Part shown: positions 8,440 through 12,056 of the stretch, piece after piece
How the letters are laid out: every line of letters begins with the position of its first letter
Numbering within the stretch: the first letter of the stretch is position 1
From: JANYBV01 sp043763155
Lineage (GTDB): Bacteria; Pseudomonadota; Alphaproteobacteria; Rickettsiales; SXRF01
DNA length: 12,056 bases
Assembly: GCA_043763155.1 (NCBI GenBank)
Contig: JAYULW010000022.1
Coordinates: 1-12,056 of the forward strand
Direction: 5' to 3'
Made by a program: the position numbers and the translations under genes
Notes under the pieces: model-generated
Seen by the model: only the letters and a program-made list of their open reading frames with translations
The model's database searches: none
Told to the model about the DNA's origin: nothing

Positions 8440-9468
8440 ATGGAATACAGGCAGCTTGGAAAATCCGGTCTTAAAGTCCCCGTATTAAGCCTCGGAACCG
8501 GCACCTTCGGAACCAAGGGCGAGTTTTTCGAGCGCTGGGGCCAGACCGACGCCAAAGGTGCAACCCGCATCGTAGATACCTGCCTTGCCGCGGGCGTGAA
8601 TTTCTTCGACACCGCCGATATTTATTCCGATGGTTCCTCCGAAGTCGTGCTTGGTGCCGCAATTAAAGGCCGCCGCAACGAACTCCTCATTTCCACCAAA
8701 TCCACCTTCGCCATGGGTCCCGGCGTAAACGATCAGGGCTCTTCGCGCTACCACATCATCCGCTCCTGCGAAGAAAGCCTGCGCCGCCTCGGCACCGACC
8801 ATATTGACCTGTATTTCATGCACGGCTTCGACGCGCTCACCCCCGTGGACGAAACGCTCCGCGCCCTCGACGATTTGGTCAGCTCCGGCAAAATTTGCTA
8901 CATCGGCTGCTCAAACTATTCCGGCTGGCACGTCATGAAAGCGCTCGCCACTTCGGAAAAAAATAACCTCGCCCGCTACGTAGTGTACCAAGGGTACTAC
9001 TCCGTCATCGGCCGCGAAATTGAAGAAGAACTCATGCCGCTTTTCATTGATCAGGGCATGGGCCTCATGGTCTGGAGCCCGCTGGGCTGGGGCCGCCTCA
9101 CGGGTAAAATCCGCCGTGGCCAGCCGCTGCCCGAAGGCCGCATCAAATCCGGCGGCGCTGTCGGCGGACCGCCCGTGGAAGACGAATTCCTCTATAATGT
9201 GGTGGACGTGCTGGACCAGATCGCGCAGGAAACGGGAAAAACCATAGCGCAAATATCGCTCAACTGGCTGCTCCAGCGCCCCACGGTGTGCAATATTGTG
9301 GTGGGTGCCCGCAATGAAGAGCAGCTGAAACAGAATCTCGGTGCCGTGGGCTGGAACCTGACCAAAGAGCAGGTTGCAAAGCTCGACGCCATCAGCGAGC
9401 GCACACCCGCTTACCCCTACTGGCATCAGCGTAGCTTCAGCCAGCGCAATCCGCGCCCTGTCAGCTAA
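8440..9468 (+). CDS. Aldo/keto reductase
   Basis: A 342-aa cytoplasmic NAD(P)H-dependent oxidoreductase with a TIM-barrel fold. The catalytic tetrad is visible: D57 and Y62 in FFDTADIYSDG, K87 in LLISTKST, and H128 in DLYFMHGFD. Family strands include RQLGKSGLKVPVLSLGT at the start, RRLGTDHIDLYF before the His, and the cofactor region VVGARNEEQL near residue 285. The sequence resembles the larger bacterial AKRs (Tas/YajO/YhdN type), which reduce aldehydes and ketones; the substrate is unknown. The start has a strong AAGGAG seven bases upstream. The gene follows the efflux operon after 65 bases, in which a hairpin overlaps the ribosome-binding site. It may be independently controlled or a read-through member of the operon. 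Confidence 0.92.
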   Translation: MEYRQLGKSGLKVPVLSLGTGTFGTKGEFFERWGQTDAKGATRIVDTCLAAGVNFFDTADIYSDGSSEVVLGAAIKGRRNELLISTKSTFAMGPGVNDQGSSRYHIIRSCEESLRRLGTDHIDLYFMHGFDALTPVDETLRALDDLVSSGKICYIGCSNYSGWHVMKALATSEKNNLARYVVYQGYYSVIGREIEEELMPLFIDQGMGLMVWSPLGWGRLTGKIRRGQPLPEGRIKSGGAVGGPPVEDEFLYNVVDVLDQIAQETGKTIAQISLNWLLQRPTVCNIVVGARNEEQLKQNLGAVGWNLTKEQVAKLDAISERTPAYPYWHQRSFSQRNPRPVS

Positions 9469-9562
9469 CTTTAAGCCTGCCTTTATATGTGCCGTGCCCA
9501 TGGGCAACGGACATTTTATGCCGCACCTGCTGTAATAAGGAACAACAGCACAGGAGGCAGTT

Positions 9563-9826
9563 ATGAAACGCAAAATCATCAATTATGACGATCGTGAGTC
9601 CGGCAATACCGAAACCCATATCGCCACCGACAATTACATGGACGAACATTCCGGCCATTACCAGAACGCTCTCGTCGAAGGTTTCGCTTCCGCCGACGGC
9701 ATTCGCGGCATCACCGCCGCATCCGGCGGGCGCATCAAGCACCCTGAAAAAAGCGATGCTGCCGTAGTTCCCGGCCGCGTACTCACAAACATTCAGGACG
9801 AAAACCCCGGCCTCGCCGACGACTAA
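9563..9826 (+). CDS. Hypothetical small hydrophilic protein, 87 aa
   Basis: I do not recognise this protein. It is soluble, has no signal peptide, membrane segment or cysteine, and is polar with many Asp, Glu, His and Asn residues in its first third (NYDDRESGNTETHIATDNY). A more ordered middle follows, GFASADGIRGITAASGGRIK. The terminal part is acidic (NIQDENPGLADD). The Shine-Dalgarno AGGAGG, five bases before ATG 9563, is the strongest in this neighbourhood and makes the start and the coding status convincing. It is the first of three consecutive small genes on this strand (9563, 9899, 10188). The preceding 94 bases after the aldo/keto reductase contain no obvious terminator. Confidence 0.75.
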   Translation: MKRKIINYDDRESGNTETHIATDNYMDEHSGHYQNALVEGFASADGIRGITAASGGRIKHPEKSDAAVVPGRVLTNIQDENPGLADD

Positions 9827-9847
9827 TCACACAACCACCATCCATTG

Positions 9848-9872
9848 CACCCCATTCGGTTTGAATGGGGTG
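9848..9872 (+). other. Perfect 10-bp intergenic hairpin
   Basis: CACCCCATTC (9848-9857) and GAATGGGGTG (9863-9872) form a perfect 10-bp stem with a GGTTT loop, between the 87-aa and 91-aa genes. No T-run follows on the plus strand, and none on the minus strand. It is therefore not a typical intrinsic terminator. It could be an mRNA stabiliser or processing site that separates the expression of the two genes, or a protein-binding palindrome. Confidence 0.6.
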
Positions 9873-9898
9873 TATGTGTTATCAAAAAGGAGAACCCC

Positions 9899-10174
9899 AT
9901 GATGAGCAGTAACCAAAGCGGCGTCGAAGGCTTCGACGATAAAATGGGCGGCAAAGCCATGGCCGACCGTCACGACACCTCAAGCTTCGACGCCCAGCCT
10001 GAGCGCCAGAAAAAAGTGCATATCAATCTCTGCATAGATGCAGGCCTTGAAGAAGGCGGCCGCATGCGCCAGCCCAACACCGGTATTGTAGGCAGGAACG
10101 ACGCTCGCTTCACCGAAAGCCAGATGCCGCCCTCACGCCTAGACCTCATGAAAAACCTGCAAATTAACCGCTAA
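9899..10174 (+). CDS. Hypothetical small hydrophilic protein, 91 aa
   Basis: The reading frame is open back to an ATG at 9845, but AAGGAGA lies just ahead of the ATG at 9899, and the earlier start falls inside the intergenic hairpin. I therefore choose 9899 (MMSSNQSGVEGFDDK); the adjacent ATG at 9902 is also possible. The product is soluble, with no signal or membrane segment and a single Cys (INLCIDAG). It has a charged, probably flexible N-terminal half (GGKAMADRHDTSSFDAQ) and a basic C-terminal part (RLDLMKNLQINR). I recognise no domain. The gene lies between two other small genes on the same strand, 13 bases ahead of the next one, which suggests co-transcription at least with that gene. 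Confidence 0.72.
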   Translation: MMSSNQSGVEGFDDKMGGKAMADRHDTSSFDAQPERQKKVHINLCIDAGLEEGGRMRQPNTGIVGRNDARFTESQMPPSRLDLMKNLQINR

Positions 10175-10187
10175 GGAGCAAAACCAC

Positions 10188-10637
10188 ATGTCTAAGAGCC
10201 ACCACATTACCCATAAGCACGACACCAAAGACCTTCAGGAATTGCGCGAAAAAGACCTGGGCCAATACCTGACTAAAGCCGAGCTGCTGGAACAAAATGC
10301 TATGCTCAGCCCCAAACACGCAGACAATGAAAATCATATCCAGACGGAAGCGGAGCCGGAAGAAGTAAGCCCGGAAGAAGCAGGCCCGGAAGAAGCAAGC
10401 CCGGAAGAAGCAAGTGTTGAAAGCGAAACCACGCCTTTCCTGAACCTGCTCGATAGCAGCGCCATGGCCCTTGCCAACGAACGTTATGCCGCCCTGCAAG
10501 ACTGGCAGGATCTGGTAGGAACCCTCATCGCAACCCAACGCCGCATGGCTGAAGTATGGCTGGAAAACTGGTGCGCCCTTTGCATACCCCAGTTAAAAAG
10601 CGAAGAAGCCGAAGACAGCGCGCTCGACATGGGCTAA
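10188..10637 (+). CDS. Hypothetical acidic-repeat protein with helical C-terminus, 149 aa
   Basis: Unrecognised soluble protein with three visible parts. The N-terminus is His-rich (HHITHKH, residues 5-11), followed by a charged helix to about residue 40. Residues 56-75 are an acidic repeat of the unit PEEAS, encoded by four 15-base tandem copies. Residues 83-136 form a likely amphipathic helix or two (LNLLDSSAMALANERYAALQ, then DLVGTLIATQRRMAEVWLEN) and end in WCALC, a CxxC pair at C129 and C132. A short acidic tail follows. The helical part loosely recalls phasin-type granule proteins, but this is only an impression of composition and I do not claim the family. AAGGAG lies 7-8 bases before ATG 10188. 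A strong terminator follows the stop by about 15 bases. Confidence 0.75.
   Translation: MSKSHHITHKHDTKDLQELREKDLGQYLTKAELLEQNAMLSPKHADNENHIQTEAEPEEVSPEEAGPEEASPEEASVESETTPFLNLLDSSAMALANERYAALQDWQDLVGTLIATQRRMAEVWLENWCALCIPQLKSEEAEDSALDMG
10355..10414 (+). repeat. Four tandem 15-base repeats (PEEAS coding)
   Basis: Four in-frame copies of a unit close to CCCGGAAGAAGCAAG, at 10355-10369, 10370-10384, 10385-10399 and 10400-10414. Copies differ by one or two bases (GTAAG, CAGG, CAAG endings). They add five residues each, P-E-E-(A/V)-(S/G). Because the copies are near identical in DNA, copy number probably varies between strains by slippage without shifting the frame. Confidence 0.85.
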
Positions 10638-10650
10638 TTATTTCATGCAC

Positions 10651-10690
10651 AAAAAAATGCCGCTGTAAAATTTACAGCGGCATTTTTTTT
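10651..10690. terminator. Bidirectional intrinsic terminator
   Basis: ATGCCGCTGTAAA (10657-10669) and TTTACAGCGGCAT (10671-10683) are exact inverted repeats flanked by A7 on the left and T8 on the right. In either direction RNA would form a GC-containing stem followed by a U-run. It ends the plus-strand cluster stopping at 10637 and the minus-strand cluster stopping at 10704. Confidence 0.92.
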
Positions 10691-10703
10691 AATCGTAAGA
10701 AAA

Positions 10704-11138
10704 TTAGTGCAGGCCAATCGTAGACGTGTCTGGCACGGTCGTATTGCCGGGCACTCCGCTGCGGTCGTTGTTGTTATACATGCGTACATATTCATCACGC
10801 GTTGCAAGCTCGGCCTGTTCCCACGTAAGTTTGGAATCGCCGCGCGCTTTGTTCCAGCCGTTTTCAAGCTCAGAACGGTCAAGCGTGCTATAGTCGCGAC
10901 CCGGATAGCGGGTGTAGGTGTCGTAACCGTAACGGTAAGCAGGCGAATAGCTGGTGTATTTCGTGGTCTTGGTATAGTAAGGCCGCGAAGCGTAATTGTC
11001 GCTCCAGTAATGGTCTTCCGTGGTCCAGTTCGTGGTGGTTCCGGTACCGTCGGTCATGTTAAACGTTTCTGCCTGCGCCACAAGCGGTGTGGCAACAAGC
11101 ATCAGGGCCGTAAAAGCCGCAAGCTTTGTCTGTTTCAT
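10704..11138 (-). CDS. Exported Tyr-rich stress-type hypothetical protein, 144 aa
   Basis: A secreted or periplasmic protein. A signal peptide, MKQTKLAAFTALMLVATPLV followed by AQA, should be cut before Glu24. The mature protein has a Thr-rich lead, a Tyr-rich middle with YASRPYYTK and PAYRYGYDTY, then GRDYSTLDRSELENGWNKAR and GDSKLTWEQAELATRDEY. From memory, this order (RPxYRYGY...GRxF/Y...LxxxWxxxxGxSxLTWxxAxxAxRD) recurs in uncharacterised bacterial proteins found next to PRC-barrel/YsnF-type stress genes; those are mostly cytosolic, whereas this one is exported. That is recollection, not a search result. No cysteines are present. AAGGA lies five bases before the ATG and overlaps the stop region of the upstream gene, so it is probably translated from the same message as 11147-11380. 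Confidence 0.75.
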   Translation of the reverse strand: MKQTKLAAFTALMLVATPLVAQAETFNMTDGTGTTTNWTTEDHYWSDNYASRPYYTKTTKYTSYSPAYRYGYDTYTRYPGRDYSTLDRSELENGWNKARGDSKLTWEQAELATRDEYVRMYNNNDRSGVPGNTTVPDTSTIGLH

Positions 11139-11146
11139 AATAATCC

Positions 11147-11380
11147 TTATGGGTTGGTGGATGCAGGTACAGCAGTAGTATCCGTAGGCGCCGGTGCTGC
11201 CGGGGTTGCCGCACTTACCGGAGTTTCCGCACTTACATTAGGTGTGCTCACAAGGCTGCTGCGCTCATAAGCCTGATAAGCAACATACGCAAGCCCGGCA
11301 AAAGCCAGAAGTATGGCCGTAGTCCAAAGCGCGCGCTTATCGCTTTGGGTAGTGATGGCAGGGGTGGTCTGGGTAGCCAT
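11147..11380 (-). CDS. Small single-pass membrane protein with Ala/Pro/Thr-rich tail, 77 aa
   Basis: Unrecognised. A polar N-terminus of about 16 residues ends in DKR. One hydrophobic helix at about 17-37 (ALWTTAILLAFAGLAYVAYQ) follows, then a disordered tail rich in Ala, Pro, Thr and Ser (VSAATPAAPAPTDTTAVPA). The basic residues before the helix predict the N-terminus inside and the tail in the periplasm, where it could act as a spacer or reach the cell wall. AAGGA lies six bases before the ATG. The stop codon lies 8 bases before the start of the exported 144-aa protein, and the 54-aa gene ends 26 bases upstream, so the three form a likely operon. Confidence 0.7.
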   Translation of the reverse strand: MATQTTPAITTQSDKRALWTTAILLAFAGLAYVAYQAYERSSLVSTPNVSAETPVSAATPAAPAPTDTTAVPASTNP

Positions 11381-11406
11381 AACGAATCCTTCTCTGGGGT
11401 GCAGAA

Positions 11407-11571
11407 TTAATAAGTACTCGGCGGGTCGCTAGCCGGAAAGCTGTCGGCAAGCATGGTATCAATTTGCCTTTCGCTTAAATGCTCGCGCACCGCCTTATCC
11501 GCATGCACGCAATGCGTGTGCATCTCCTGATGGTTCCAGCCTTCAATAAACGCCCGGACGATGTCATTCAT
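11407..11571 (-). CDS. Small protein with C-terminal FPASDPP-type motif, 54 aa
   Basis: A short ORF on the minus strand. It starts MNDIVRAFIEGWNHQEMH and ends with TMLADSFPASDPPSTY. The SFPASDPP ending is a recurring C-terminal motif in many small uncharacterised proteobacterial proteins, often close to stress genes (my recollection). The last residues Thr-Tyr follow the motif as usual. The Met codon at 11571 is preferred because AAAGG lies eight bases upstream; an in-frame ATG at 11577 is too near it. Three His and one Cys lie in the middle (HTHCVHAD), which could bind a metal but are not a known site. It is the first gene of the likely three-gene operon running to 10704. Confidence 0.7.
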   Translation of the reverse strand: MNDIVRAFIEGWNHQEMHTHCVHADKAVREHLSERQIDTMLADSFPASDPPSTY

Positions 11572-11897
11572 AATCATTGCCTTTAAAAAACGGTGGACTG
11601 TTTCAGGAAAAAAACACTAGCAACCCCCGCATAAAATTGCCCCGCCAACTCAAGCCCATGAATATAAAAACCCTGTAAGCGCAAGACCTGAAAAGCCGTA
11701 TGGCGCAAAAGAACGCCGCTTTGCCCCCCGGCCCAAAAACGGCTTAAAATGGTGATACGCTAAGATGTTGCCCCTGAAAGCCAGCAAAACACTGGCTTTG
11801 CGCCCCATGCCAAGGCCCTAAAAAAGCTGTTTAACATCAGCCCGTTATTTGCTACCATTTAAAGGAGCAGAATAAAAAAATACATCGGGGGAATGAA
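11572..11897. other. Intergenic region of about 325 bases with several inverted repeats
   Basis: I see no convincing gene. AAAGCCAG (11777-11784) and CTGGCTTT (11792-11799) make an 8-bp hairpin with loop CAAAACA. AAGCCGT (11693-11699) pairs with ACGGCTT (11739-11745), enclosing GGCG (11702-11705) and CGCC (11714-11717). No U-run follows any of these. The region must hold the promoters for the divergent genes at 11571 and 11898. It could also specify a small RNA or a long structured leader, but nothing matches a riboswitch I know. Confidence 0.4.
11831..11858 (+). promoter_or_regulatory. Candidate sigma-70-type promoter for the truncated gene at 11898
   Basis: TTAACA (11831-11836, five of six matches to TTGACA) is followed after 16 bases by TACCAT (11853-11858, four of six to TATAAT). 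Transcription would start near 11865, giving a leader of about 33 bases before the ATG at 11898. Confidence 0.4.
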
Positions 11898-12056
11898 ATG
11901 ATGCTGCGCACTGTGCTTACAGACGTTTTGAATCCACTGGTGTGGAACCTGCCGGGCAATGCTGCGGCTAAATTCTATCGCTTTTCTTTCACCGAATATT
12001 CCAGCGTCCTCGACCTTACGCTCGCAGCAAAACTCACCGCGTCTTCCGACCGCTCC
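11898..12056 (+). CDS. N-terminal part of an unidentified protein, truncated by the window end
   Basis: The frame is open from ATG 11898 (with a second ATG at 11901) to the last base, 53 codons. It begins MMLRTVLTDVLNPLVWNLPG and continues with an aromatic stretch, KFYRFSFTEYSSVLDL. A purine-rich GGGGGAA lies six bases before the start, and a candidate promoter lies just upstream. There is no signal peptide and no clear membrane segment in the visible part. I do not recognise the family from this fragment. C-ending codons similar to neighbouring genes support it as coding. Confidence 0.6.
   Translation, partial: MMLRTVLTDVLNPLVWNLPGNAAAKFYRFSFTEYSSVLDLTLAAKLTASSDRS

Noticed and set aside
9528..9550. 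TGCTGT / ACAGCA six-pair hairpin before the 87-aa gene
   Set aside because: Short stem with an 11-base loop, does not cover the Shine-Dalgarno site; expected by chance at this length.
9539..9562. GGAAC-N16-GTT, the form of an alphaproteobacterial EcfG stress promoter, before the 87-aa gene
   Set aside because: The GTT abuts the ATG, so transcription would begin inside the coding sequence; it also overlaps the Shine-Dalgarno site. Likely chance.
8911..9582. 223-aa minus-strand ORF opposite the aldo/keto reductase
   Set aside because: The plus strand carries a full catalytic tetrad and family motifs; the minus frame has no recognisable domain or ribosome-binding site.
10164..10538. Minus-strand ORF with repeated FFRAC units
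   Set aside because: It is the shadow of the PEEAS repeat in the plus-strand gene at 10188, which has the ribosome-binding site and terminator.
11700..11747. 15-codon plus-strand ORF MAQKNAALPPGPKTA, ending in a PPGP-like stretch
   Set aside because: It is very short, lacks a Shine-Dalgarno site and overlaps inverted repeats, so the resemblance to a proline-rich hinge is most likely coincidence.
11650..11808. Minus-strand ORF of 52 codons starting MGRKASVLLAF
   Set aside because: It has no adequate ribosome-binding site, runs through the inverted repeats and has a basic/aromatic composition typical of chance frames.

Overview
This 12 kb window reads as chromosomal DNA of a Gram-negative proteobacterium. 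An alphaproteobacterium is the best guess, because it has a NodT-type outer-membrane factor, a GreB-type factor, C-rich third codon positions and a small protein ending in an FPASDPP-type motif. No ribosomal RNA or marker gene is present, so the taxon is an inference. I see no insertion sequences, tRNAs, CRISPR array or phage genes.

Layout. (1) 1-1871, plus strand: a pyridoxamine-phosphate-oxidase-fold 'general stress' protein and an EntS-like MFS exporter. (2) 1881-3005, minus strand: an unrecognised 127-aa protein, a DUF421/YetF-type membrane protein and, immediately upstream of the latter, a 50-codon ORF consisting of a signal peptide joined to what looks like the last strands of an outer-membrane beta-barrel. 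(3) 3170-3721, plus: GreB with an acidic N-terminal extension. (4) 3850-8374, plus: a compact MacA-MacB-NodT/TolC operon encoding a complete tripartite ABC efflux pump (gaps of 10 and 3 nt). (5) 8440-9468, plus: an aldo/keto reductase whose ribosome-binding site sits in the 3' arm of a predicted 10-bp hairpin. (6) 9563-10637, plus: three consecutive small hydrophilic genes of unknown function, each with a strong Shine-Dalgarno site, closed by a clear bidirectional terminator. (7) 10704-11571, minus: three small genes, probably one operon: a 54-aa protein ending in a FPASDPP-type motif, a 77-aa single-pass membrane protein and a 144-aa exported Tyr-rich protein. (8) 11572-11897: about 325 bases without a convincing gene but with several inverted repeats and a candidate promoter for the last, truncated gene, which starts at 11898.

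How it fits together. The well-understood core is envelope export (MFS, MacAB-OMF). Around it are genes of envelope/stress flavour: the PNPOx-like protein, an aldo/keto reductase, and six small proteins in two convergent clusters. These small clusters (9563-11571) and the mini outer-membrane-like ORF coupled to DUF421 are the parts with least precedent and deserve the second look. No complete novel system can be demonstrated from sequence alone.
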